Below, one piece after another: positions 43,111 to 53,945 of a stretch of DNA of 64,000 nucleotides. Under the pieces are notes generated by a model that worked only from the letters and a program-made list of their open reading frames with translations, ran no database searches and was not told the DNA's origin. Numbering within the stretch: the stretch's first letter is position 1; the number at the start of each line of letters is the position of its first letter. The position numbers and the translations under genes are program-made. Source of the stretch: Copromyces sp. CBS 386.78 (lineage: Eukaryota > Ascomycota > Sordariomycetes > Sordariales > Sordariaceae); contig MU839131.1 of assembly GCA_030685235.1 (NCBI GenBank), forward strand, positions 1 through 64,000, read 5' to 3'.

Positions 43111-44999
43111 TTTCGCTGGTCGTTGGTGGTAATCAAGTACTTTGGGTTATGTGTAGGGGTAGGTAAGTGGAAACTTGATGATGCGTAGAGTGTGAAGAAA
43201 GAGGTTGAAGAACAGGATGGGGAAGGGAAGAGATTGGCCTTGTAAAAAAGGAAGGGGGATAACGGAAGGCGTATATACCACAGTTCAAACCATTTAATAA
43301 AGTACGGGAAAGGGTAAAGGTGCAGGGAATTTGTAGGTGCAATGATATTTTATTCCCAACATTGAATGTCTAACAGAAGCCTCTGCATGCGGCGGACCAG
43401 AGCAGGCAACAACCGGCGAAAACCAGGAAGCCGCGGACGCGAGGACGGTCTTCCTACCTAGTTATATGATGCAGCCAGTACACGCGTAATTGCCGAAAGC
43501 CACAGCCCCCGGACTTGTGCAAATCGTGACAACACTGATGTTGGCTGAGATGCATTATGCAACAGTCGTAAAGCCGGAAAAAAGGCCTGGAAGCCAGAAT
43601 TGCCCGCTCCTTGGGAAGTCCGAGAGGTGCTGCCGGGGTGACTCTCGAGCGCCATGGTTTTGACAACACCACCCATTATCCCAGCCTCTTTAATTCACCC
43701 ACATTTCATGCCCAGCCTTTCCGGCATCCATCTGCCGCAAGCTTTTGAACTCAAAAGCACGGGACCAGGCCATCTTGGTCCGTCGTTTGTCGATGCGTCT
43801 CTTCGGCCACTTGGCCGATGCATGAGGATGACTCCCATTGAGGGATATAAAAAAATGGGAGGAAAAGAACGGTGGAAAGAAGTTACTGACCCCATCGGCC
43901 ACTTGACCCGTTTGCTCGTTTTCTTGCGTTGAAGACAACGTCGGGAGAGCTCAAGTCCCAATATCAACCATGTAATCCAAGAGAGTTGATGTTGCATAAC
44001 GCTGAACCAATTAAGATGCAAATGAACACGGAGAATTTGTGCATATATGCTCGACGAAAGCCTTCGGTGACATGCTGCGCAGTGCTTCTCGGAGTCTGCA
44101 GGTCGCACCGGGCCTGCACTTGAAAAGGAGATGCAGCGTCCAGAAAAGGAAGCCGAGTAAACAAAGCCATTGTGTTCCGATTCTAATCTTGGAATGATGC
44201 TGGATATTTCGTCAGCATGAATCTCTGGGACAAAAGACAAGGACGACAACTCGCAATCATAACGATAATACCGATTCCGAAAAAGGCTCCGGGGCCGCGG
44301 CGGCGATTGGAACCTGTACACACCCCTTCCAACAGGGCGGCAGCTTGGGACTGCCTTGTTCGGAGGTATCCTGCCGATGCTCTGCTTTCCTGCGTTGGAC
44401 CGACTGCGTTGTTGCATGAAAGAAAAATGGAGATCCCACTTGAGAATGACGCACAAAAATTTTACATGCATGCCTGCAACTTTGGCGAAGCGTCAGGAAT
44501 CGACCATGTCCTGAATACCTGCACGCCCATTCTTTCTCTGAGCCTCCCTGCTCCCCGCCCATCTGTGGATCTGATTGACAATGCTACACGAAACCAACGG
44601 CCTGAAATGGCGCCGAACACTCTAGCCAACCAGAGTATCAGACCGGCTTCGTATGCCCTAGTGTACACTCTGGGGCGCATAATAGGGCCTGGAGTTGGTG
44701 CGGAAGGAATGGAAACAGGAGCTGGCCTGGCCGCTGAAGTAGAGGCTGGAACAGTTGAGGGCATGGTAACAACGGTTGCTTGGAGAGGCGGACGAGGGGT
44801 GCCTGGGGCGAACGCGGGCCATGATGACTGCAAGGCCAGTAATTGTTCTGCGGGGAATAGGAGACCGCTATCTCTAGGTGGTTGCGCTTATTGCGAATGG
44901 ATGTCTGGGTGTCCATGATTCTCTTCTTCCTGGTATATGTCAGGCACTCTTTGGCCCCAGTATACGAGACGATCAAGACCAACCTGATGCTGTTATGCC
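43111..44999. other. Spacer between copies G and H
   Basis: It includes the probable promoter of copy G. ORFs on both strands (for example 43695-44471 and 44217-44918) overlap each other and lack domains or convincing codon use. A Pro/Ala/Ser-rich minus-strand stretch near 44680-44830 could be a decayed tail of copy H. Confidence 0.4.
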
Positions 45000-45089
45000 C
45001 AAGATGCGTCTTCGTTAACCACATGCTGGTGTTCTCTCAGCTCGTCAACATCCAAGTGGCCACTTTTCCAACGCAGTGCCGGCCACGAG

Positions 45090-45590
45090 AATCACCGAAA
45101 ACACCCCGCATATGATGGCCCCTCCTGGCTATGCAGCAGGTACAAGAACGCCGCCAGCATCGCAAACACATCATTTCCCGCATTGTATCCATGCGCCAGG
45201 ACCCCCAACGGTGACAGCAGATTGTACGCGGAATCGCTCGTCTCCGCGTTCTGCTTGGCCCGCTGGAGATTTTGCGACTTTTCGATATTCTTGCCGCCTT
45301 TGCCGGGCCAGGTGGTGTGGATGAAGGCGTCGCATGTTAGGGGCGTGGTTTTGCGCCAGCGGGAGGCGATGCAATGCCTTACGTGGATCTATTAGGAGTC
45401 TTTCCTCTATGGTGTACGTGGAGGAGGAGGCGGCGGCATCTCGGGGGTCGTAGATGGCGATGCCGAGCTCGGACATCTTTTGCGATTCGGATAGTGTCTT
45501 GACGTATTTGGGATGACCGATCATCTCGAAGTCGAGGGCTACCAGGATCGTGTCTCTGAGGTCATAAATGACTTTCTCAAGCTGATAATG
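45090..45590 (-). pseudogene. DEDDh exonuclease-like family, copy H (decayed)
   Basis: The minus strand reads DTILVALDFEMIGH (DxE), KMSELGIAIYDPRD, then changes frame near 45380. It continues HCIASRWRKTTPLTCDAF and, after losing about 100 residues of the middle domain, LAHGYNAGNDVFAMLAAFL, a counterpart of motif III in which the His is Tyr. It ends at a TGA near 45091. A frameshift, an internal deletion and loss of the motif III His show that it is dead as a nuclease. It is the rightmost copy of the array. Confidence 0.65.
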
Positions 45591-47128
45591 GTGCCAGATT
45601 ATGGGTCGCCTGCCTAGAGGGCACTGGGGGTACTGGGGGTACTGGATGTACTGGAGGGGAGATAACCCATTCTCACTGAGAGTGTGAGGAGAAGGTGGCT
45701 GAGGCTTGGAAGAGGCAGGATAAGATAAAGCTCAACATTTTCACTGCCTCGAAACCATGTTCGCATCCTGGGTTCGCGGACTTTCGGTAGGCAGGTGCTA
45801 TCGAAACAACGAAGGAAGTGGTGATCGACATAAGTACTTGCTACTCGTTGTACCTTCCTCGTCTTTGCAGTGGCTGTATGATGTGGGCCTCGGTGTCAGC
45901 GACATGTCCACTGACGTCGGGCCATTCTTTCCATTTCCTTCCAACCAGGACTCATTGCTCACGAACCTACATTAGGGATAGGGTGCTAAGAAGGATGTCA
46001 AGAGAAGAGGGAGGTAATAAAGAGCAGGATGGCTGTTTCAACTCTCATCTTGCTTTGGTCTGCTCACCGACATGCAGAGTGTCAGAGTGATGGGGCCTAT
46101 GGGTGACCATCGCAGCCCCAGAAGACATTTGTGCTCTGGCTGGAAAGAGCGCTTCTGTTTCTTGCAGATTGCTTAGCGTCTACCAAACAAAACTTGTCGG
46201 TTGTACAAACTCTCATCGGCCCCTAAAACAGATTTGTTTTCCTCGCCGACAACGGCATGTAAATGGCGGATCACCGTCAAGGCCATCAGCCAGTCACTGA
46301 TGGAATATGGAAGTAACGAAAGGGTCGGATGTAGACCAGAAGACAACTGTGCGATGTAGGCCAGCTTGAATCCAGTGACAGCGACGGCATGGCAAGCTCC
46401 AGAAAGGGCTTGTTTGTACATGATAAACACAAAAACGAGAATATGAAACGGGGATAGAAGCTGAACGTAATACCCAAACTACAGGGTAGCTAGTTCATTG
46501 AAGAACAGGGTAGGCGGGTTCGGCCATGAAATTGCAGAGTGCCCATGAGGAATCTCGTCGTAGGCCATGTTTGGGAAAGCGAGACACAACGGGCAGGAAG
46601 GACATGTCGTTGAACTCTTCGTCCGCCTCGCCTCTGGGTCTCGGCCGGCAAACAACGGCTGCTCAGGGCCCGGCGCGCGCCTGCCTGCCGGGATCAACGT
46701 GCACGGTTCGCCTCCCGCCATTTGTGGATCCAGAGCGGCGCGGTCCACTTGGAAGTGGGCAAAAAGTCCACTGAAAGGGTGGCGTTTGGTTACGTCGCCA
46801 GCGGACGCGCAGCGCTGAGGAAAGGTGCTGAAGCCAACAGAAAAGCGCTAGTCCTGTCTGGATCTTGGCTCGGACTTGGCCAGTCGTTCCATTTGTTGGT
46901 TGTAAAAAGTGTCCCAGGCGAACGAGAAGTGTCCAATTCATCCGAGACAAACAACCACGAGCAACCGCCAACGTCGACCAGAGCAACACCTCAACATCGA
47001 GTCGACTGCTCCCATCAATCACCAACATAATAACATAAACGACCGCTTCGACCACACCCCCAAAGACGCCGTTGTTCGATGCCGTCTCTATAGTCGACAA
47101 CCACCCCAACCCCCGTCGAACCGCTATC
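45591..47128. other. Spacer and SPF1 5' leader
   Basis: No gene was recognised between copy H and the P5A ATPase. The last 200 bases are CA-rich and probably hold the ATPase promoter and leader. Confidence 0.45.
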
Positions 47129-47498
47129 ATGGCGCCGCTCGTCGACAATGCGCAGATCCAGTCTGCCGAGTTGTTGAGGCCGCTGCCTCTCTACCTCCAC
47201 GCCTACGTCTGGCCCTTTGCCATCATCTGGCCCATCTTCTTCCGCTACTACCTCGACCAAGACCTCTACGAAAAGCACATCAATGGCCAGGAATGGACCT
47301 TTGTCTGGTCCGGCACCATCATCACCGTCCAGGCCCTCGTCTGGCTCTGCACCCACTGGAACATCAACCTTCGTGCCACTTTCACCGCCAAGAAGGCCCG
47401 TTCCGTTCAAGATGCCCAGCTGATCAAGGTCATCCCCATTGCTAACGCTGGCATTTCCGACATCTGCCCCATTGTGCGCGATACTGTTAGTTTGCCCC

Positions 47499-47534
<36 letters not shown>

Positions 47535-50500
47535 GACCGAATGCTAACTTGAAATTCACCACCTCACAGGCCGGAGGCAAGACCAACACCTCGTTCCTCT
47601 TCCAGAAGCGCCGATTCCTCTACAATGCCGAGACCAACTCCTTCAGCACCCTCACGTATCAGATCGACGAGGAGCCCAAGCCCAAGCTCGAGGCCTTCCA
47701 GAAGTCCAGGGGTATCACGACCGCCTCGGAGCTCGACCGCTTGGAGCAGCACTACGGCTCAAACACGTTCGATATCCCCGTCCCTACTTTCACTGAGCTT
47801 TTCAAGGAACACGCCGTCGCCCCATTCTTCGTGTTCCAGGTCTTCTGCGTCGGTCTGTGGATGCTGGACGAATACTGGTACTACTCGCTCTTCACCCTCT
47901 TCATGCTCATCGTCTTCGAGAGCACCGTCGTCTGGCAGCGCCAGCGTACCCTCAACGAGTTCCGCAGCATGAGCATCAAGCCCTACGAGATTTACGCCTA
48001 TCGCCTCGGCAAGTGGACCGAGACCACGAGCGACAAGCTTCTCCCCGGTGATCTTGTCTCGGTCACACGTACAAAGGAAGACAGCGGTGTTGCTTGCGAC
48101 ATGATCTTGGTTGAGGGAACCGCCATCGTCAACGAGGCCATGCTTTCCGGCGAGAGTACCCCTCTGTTGAAGGACTCGATCCAGCTCCGTCCCGGCGACG
48201 CCCAGATTGACACCGAGGGTCTTGACAAGAACGCCTTCCTCTGGGGCGGCACCAAGGTCCTCCAGATCACCCACGGCAACCCCGATGAGGAGAAGCCCAA
48301 GCTCGCCTCTGGTGTCCCTACTCCTCCCGATAACGGCGCCATGGCTATTGTCACCAAGACCGGTTTCGAGACTTCGCAGGGTAGCTTGGTTCGCACCATG
48401 ATCTACTCGACCGAGCGCGTGTCCGCCAACAACGTCGAGGCCCTGTTCTTCATTCTGTTCCTCCTGATCTTCGCCCTTGCCGCTTCTTGGTATGTCTGGG
48501 ACGAGGGTGTTCGCAAGGACCGCAAGCGCTCCAAGCTTATGCTCGACTGCGTCTTGATTGTCACCAGTGTCGTTCCCCCTGAGCTGCCCATGGAGCTTAG
48601 CTTGGCTGTCAACACCAGTTTGTCTGCCCTTGCCAAGTTTGCCATCTTCTGCACTGAGCCCTTCAGAATTCCCTTTGCTGGCCGTATCGACGTTGCCTGC
48701 TTTGACAAGACTGGTACTCTCACTGGCGAGGATCTCGTTGTTGAGGGCATTGCTGGTCTTGGTCTCGGCCATTCCGGCACCGACACCCCGCGCGAGTCCG
48801 ACGGTGCCCACAGCCACATGACCCCTGTTGACGAGGCCGGTTTGGAGACTACTCTCGTTCTGGCCACTGCCCACGCTCTTGTTAGGCTCGATGAGGGAGA
48901 CATTGTCGGTGATCCCATGGAGAAGGCTACCCTCACTGCCCTCGGCTGGTCTCTTGGCCAGAACGATATGCTCAAGGCCAGGACTGGCGCCAAGAGCACC
49001 GTCCATGGCAACGTCCAGGTCAAGCGCCGCTTCCAGTTCTCCAGTGCCCTGAAGCGTCAGAGCTCCGTCGCCACTGTCAACGCTACCGATTCCAAGACGG
49101 GCCAGAAGCTCCGCGGCACATTTGTTGCCGTCAAGGGCGCGCCCGAGACGATCATGAAGATGCTGGTTACCATTCCCAAGGACTACGAAGAGACGTACAA
49201 GTACTTTACTCGCCGCGGTTCCCGTGTTCTGGCTCTCGCCTACAAGCAACTGACTACCGAAAACGAGCTGGGTTCCAGCAAGATCAACGACCTCAAGCGC
49301 GAGAACGTTGAGGCTGACCTCATCTTTGCCGGTTTCCTTGTCCTCCAGTGCCCTCTCAAGGAGGATGCCAAGCAGGCCGTTCAGATGCTCAACGAGAGCA
49401 GCCACCGTGTCGTCATGATTACCGGCGATAACCCGCTTACTGCTGTCCACGTCGCTCGCGAGGTTGAGATTGTTGACCGTGATGTTCTCATCCTGGATTC
49501 CCCCGAGCACAGCGCCCACGGCGAGGAGAAGCTCATCTGGCGCAGCGTCGATGACAAGGTCAACATCGAGGTCGACCCTACCAAGCCCATCGACCCCGAG
49601 ATTATCAAGACCAAGGATCTTTGTGTTACCGGTTACGCTTTGGCCAAGTTTAAGGGACAGGTTGGTTGGAAGACGCTGCTCCGCTACACTTGGGTCTACG
49701 CTCGCGTGTCCCCTAAGCAGAAGGAAGACATTCTTCTCGGTCTCAAGGATATGGGTTACTACACTCTCATGGCCGGTGATGGCACCAACGATGTCGGCGC
49801 TCTCAAGCAGGCTCACATTGGTGTCGCTCTCCTCAACGGTACCCAGGAAGACCTGATTCGCATTGCCGAACACACCCGTAACAACAGGATCAAGGATATG
49901 TACCAGAAGCAGGTTGATCTCATGAAGCGTTGGGGCCAACCTGCTCCTCCGGTCCCTGCTCTGATCGCTCACCTTTACCCGCCCGGACCCTCCAACCCGC
50001 ACTACCAGGTTGCCATGGAGCGCGAGGCTGCCAAGAAGGGTGTCACTGTCGAGCAGCTTGCCAAGTCCCTCCACCACAATGCTCCTGTCGAGACTATTAC
50101 CTCGCCTGGCGCCCAGGCTCTTATCAACCAGGACCCCAAGCAGAAACAGGCTGCGGCTGCCCAGAAGGCGTCCACCATTGCTGACAAGTTCACCTCGGGT
50201 ATGATGGATATGGACATGGATGACGATGAGCCTCCCACGCTTAAGCTTGGCGATGCGTCGGTCGCTGCTCCCTTCACGTCCAAGCTCCGCAACGTTATCG
50301 CCATTCCCAACATTATCCGTCAAGGCCGCTGTACCCTGGTTGCCACGATCCAGATGTACAAGATTCTTGCTCTCAACTGCTTGATCAGCGCGTACAGTTT
50401 GTCTGTCCTCTATCTGGAGGGTATCAAGTTTGGTGACGGTCAGATCACCATCAGCGGTATGCTCATGAGCGTCTGCTTCTTGTCCATCTCCCGGGCCAAG

Positions 50501-51163
50501 TCGGTGGAGGGTCTCTCCAAGGAGCGTCCCCAGCCCAACATCTTCAACTTTTACATTATCGGCTCCATCCTCGGCCAGTTCGCCGTGCACGTCGTCACGC
50601 TCATCTACATTGCCCGCTTCTGCGACAAGATCGCGCCTCGCTCCGAGAGCGTCGACCTGGAGGCGGAATTCTCCCCTTCGCTGCTCAACTCTGCCGTTTA
50701 CCTTCTCCAGCTCATCCAGCAGATTTCCACCTTTGCCGTTAACTACCAAGGCCGTCCGTTCCGCGAGTCTATTTCTGAGAACAAGGGCATGTTCTACGGC
50801 ATCATCGGTGTCACGGCCATTGCTTTCGCTTGCTCTACTGAGCTGGTGCCCGAGCTCAACCAGCAGATGAAGCTGGTGCCCTTCACAGAAGAGTTCAAGT
50901 GGACGATGACTGTGGTGATGATGTTGGATTACGTGGCGTGCTGGCTCATTGAGGTTGTGTTCAAGTACCTGTTCAGCGACCTCAAGGCCCGCGACATTGC
51001 GGTGCGCCGTGAGGATCAGCTGGAGAGGGAGAAGATGCGCAGGGCCGAGGAGGCTAAGAAGGTCGAGGAGGAGAAGAGGAAGAAGGAAGAAGAGGAGGAG
51101 AAAGCTCGGATGGAGAAGGTGGCCGAGTTTGAGAGGCGGTTGCGGGCGAGAATGGGGGCATAG
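47129..51163 (+). CDS. spf1: P5A-type ATPase, SPF1-like ER transmembrane-helix dislocase
   Basis: Two exons are inferred: 47129-47485 and 47570-51163, with an 84-base intron (GTTAGT start, GCTAAC branch point, CACAG end, phase 0). This gives 1316 residues. The N-terminus has the paired hydrophobic segments of P5A ATPases (PLPLYLHAYVWPFAIIWPIFF). Signature motifs are PPELPMELSLAVN in TM4, typical of P5A, and CFDKTGTLTG with phosphorylated Asp498. VAVKGAPE in the nucleotide domain and GDGTNDVGALKQA in the hinge follow. The C-terminus is a charged Glu/Lys/Arg coiled coil. The family sits in the ER membrane and extracts mistargeted helices using ATP. Loss in yeast disturbs ER homeostasis. The length fits filamentous fungal orthologues. 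Confidence 0.96.
47501..47532. repeat. (GA)n microsatellite inside the SPF1 intron
   Basis: Fifteen to sixteen GA dinucleotides fill the 5' half of the 84-base intron, between the donor site and the branch point. Confidence 0.95.
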
Positions 51164-51742
51164 GATGTGGGTGGGTCATGATGTGACATCTTGATGATTG
51201 TTATGACTTGACTAAGGTACATGACAGCAAAGCCGAAAATGGGGTGGGTTGAAAGTGAACTGGATATGTTTTATATTTATTACTACATCTTTTTAATTGA
51301 GGGAGTTGGCTGTGATAGAGTTGGTGGTGTAGACTAGAATACAATGATAGAGACATGTTGGAAGTCACATCTGTTGTCGTGAGCCGAGGCTCTTCCTTTG
51401 GGATGAATTGGCCCTTTTACCCGGATGCAACATGGTTGGGGTTGTTAAACAGCCAAGTGCACAGACCATGCACAAAGTCTCGGGGTGTTCTGTTGTCCTC
51501 TGATGATGTGCTGTCATTGCTGCCTCAGGCCTGGGCCTCGACAGCGCACAAGTTGGCAGGGCGGGGTATGCCCAGCCGACCATTCCGATTACGCTAGGCC
51601 GGATTGGGCGGGACCAGGAACGAGACAATTCGTTGCACAGCCCGGGCTTCAACAACATTTCGGCCGAGATTCCAACCTTTGATATTTTTCTCCTTCTTCT
51701 TTTCTCTCTCCCAACCGTCGTTACACATCAACCATAGCAATC
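51164..51742. other. Spacer between SPF1 and MDH genes
   Basis: It holds the SPF1 3' UTR and the malate dehydrogenase promoter, with a T/C-rich run near 51685-51720 just before the start codon. No gene was seen. Confidence 0.5.
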
Positions 51743-52829
51743 ATGTTCGCTCCCAGAATCCAGACCCGTGCCTTTTCGGCCTCTGCCCGCCAGGTATGTT
51801 TTTAGCTCCAGTCGAAGCTCCATCCCCGCCTCCAAGAAGCTCAACACCATGCTAACATCACCACCCAAACAGCTCTCCAAGGTCGCCGTCCTTGGTGCCG
51901 CCGGTGGCATTGGCCAGCCCCTCTCCCTCCTCCTCAAGCTCAACCCCAGAGTCACGGAGCTCGCCCTCTACGACATCCGCGGCGCGCCCGGTGTCGGTGC
52001 TGATCTCTCCCACATCAACACCAAGAGCACCGTCAAGGGCTACGAGCCCACCGCGTCGGGCCTCGCCGATGCCCTCAAGGGCTCCGCCATCGTCCTCATC
52101 CCCGCCGGCGTCCCCCGCAAGCCCGGCATGACCCGCGACGACCTCTTCAACACCAACGCCTCCATCGTCCGCGACCTCGCCAAGGCCTGCGCCGAGAGCT
52201 GCCCCGACGCCAACATCCTCGTCATCTCCAACCCCGTCAACTCCACCGTCCCCATCGTCTCGGAGATCTTCAAGAAGGCCGGCGTCTACAACCCCAAGCG
52301 TCTCTTCGGTGTCACCACCCTCGACGTCGTCCGCGCCTCCCGCTTCGTCTCGGAGCTCAAGAACACCGACCCCAAGGACGAGAACATCACCGTCGTCGGC
52401 GGCCACTCCGGTGTGACCATTGTGCCCCTCTTCTCCCAGAGCAACCACCCCGACCTGGCCTCCAACGACCAGCTCGTCCACCGCGTCCAGTTCGGTGGTG
52501 ACGAGGTCGTCAAGGCCAAGGACGGCGCCGGCTCTGCCACCCTTTCCATGGCCATGGCCGGTGCCCGCATGGCCGAGTCCCTGCTCCGCGCCGCCCAGGG
52601 CGAGAAGGGCGTCATCGAGCCCACCTTTGTCGAGTCTCCCCTCTACAAGGACCAGGGCATCGACTTTTTCTCCTCCAAGGTCGAGCTCGGCCCCAACGGC
52701 GTCGAGAAGATCCTCCCCATCGGCCCCGTCGTCGAGTCCGAGCAGAAGCTCATTGATGCTTCCCTTGTCGACCTCAAGAAGAACATCCAGAAGGGCAAGG
52801 ACTTTGTCGCTGCCAACCCTGGCAAATAA
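51743..52829 (+). CDS. Malate dehydrogenase, mitochondrial
   Basis: Two exons are inferred: 51743-51793 and 51873-52829, with a 79-base intron (GTATGT start, GCTAAC branch point, AACAG end, phase 0). This gives 335 residues. Exon 1 encodes the presequence [17 protein letters not shown], an Arg/Ser/Ala-rich mitochondrial targeting peptide. Exon 2 begins at the NAD-binding strand [14 protein letters not shown]. Substrate-binding [11 protein letters not shown] and the catalytic His in [13 protein letters not shown] are present. It interconverts malate and oxaloacetate with NAD in the TCA cycle. Codon use is extremely biased to C-ending codons, as in highly expressed fungal genes. Confidence 0.97.
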
Positions 52830-53945
52830 GTGCATTCCATTAGTTGCTGTAATGGGATGAAGTGACGAGCGCGCGATTCCTCCTGTCTACACCATCTACA
52901 AAGTTCCCCTTGGCAGTTTACGACATTCACATGCAATACACAAAACAAGACGGTGGAGCTCGTTGTAGTTCGCGCAGACGGATGGGAAAAGGTGCAATCG
53001 TTGTCGGACATGACGGAAATGGGTGGAGTTTGAGTTTCAACCAAGTGGCCATGACGGAAGAGAGTGGAGTTGGGGACGAATGTATTTGTGTTATTATCGA
53101 TTTCCATTGTGGTTTTCTCGGACTCCTTTTCACGACACAAAGTTTATGACCTTGGTTGAAGATTCGTCTGCCTATTCGCCCAAGCAATAATGTATAACTA
53201 TCACGACGTTGAATTATCTAACGTCTTCCAGTCTCCCCAGTGCCAGTACCATAGCTGGAATCCTACTCAGCAGCTCTGCTCAAGCTGGCTGGGTCTCCGT
53301 CCTCATTGATGGCAAGCCCTGACTGCGCCGAGCTACATTCCTACGTCATGATCGTCACCCATCCAGTCCAGCCCAGTCAAGATACAATCGGCGAGAATGA
53401 TGATGACGTTCAAGTGGATTCCCCGTTTCTAATTATACCCACATCCCTACATACCCGTACCCATCACTATCCGCTGCTCCCGAGGCTCTGGTCCACCGTC
53501 CAGCTGGTCCATCACGATGCCGGCGGCAACTTGGCCATCGACGTCATAATGTCAAACCTGTTAACAGCCTCGTTCCAGATGCCCATCTCTCTCGTAGAGT
53601 CCTACCGAACAACAACGAGCACAAGATCCAACTTGGCCGTTTCCTAGTCCAAAGCCAAAAAAAAGAAATACCCTTCACTTTGTGCTGACTATGTATACAC
53701 CGTTACCTCCCCTGCCTCCAAGGACACATGATCCCTTTCCGGACTCAACTCCATCTGCCAGTGGCAGTGGCAGTCTTTATCCCCATTTCCATAGGGTAGG
53801 TACTTTATGTCCTTTGAGTGCATCTGACCAAAGTAGCAAGCACACCATACAATCTACCACCCCTTCAGTTATCAATCTCGCCATGCCATATATATATCCC
53901 GGCTTCCCCCCATCGCCCTACCCCACCCACCCAGGGTTAGACCGT
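52830..53945. other. Convergent spacer after MDH
   Basis: It holds the MDH 3' UTR and the 3' end of the Pro-rich secreted protein gene on the other strand. No gene was recognised. Confidence 0.5.

Noticed and set aside
43695..44918. Overlapping ORFs of 258 (-) and 233 (+) residues
   Set aside because: They overlap each other on opposite strands, with no motifs, no splice structure and no family match.
47759..50749. 996-residue open frame on the minus strand opposite SPF1
   Set aside because: It is an antisense shadow caused by strong C-ending codon bias in a highly conserved ATPase. It has no own motifs.
51858..52835. 325-residue minus-strand frame opposite malate dehydrogenase
   Set aside because: It is a shadow of MDH codon bias; the Gly/Asp/Val-rich product has no domain.
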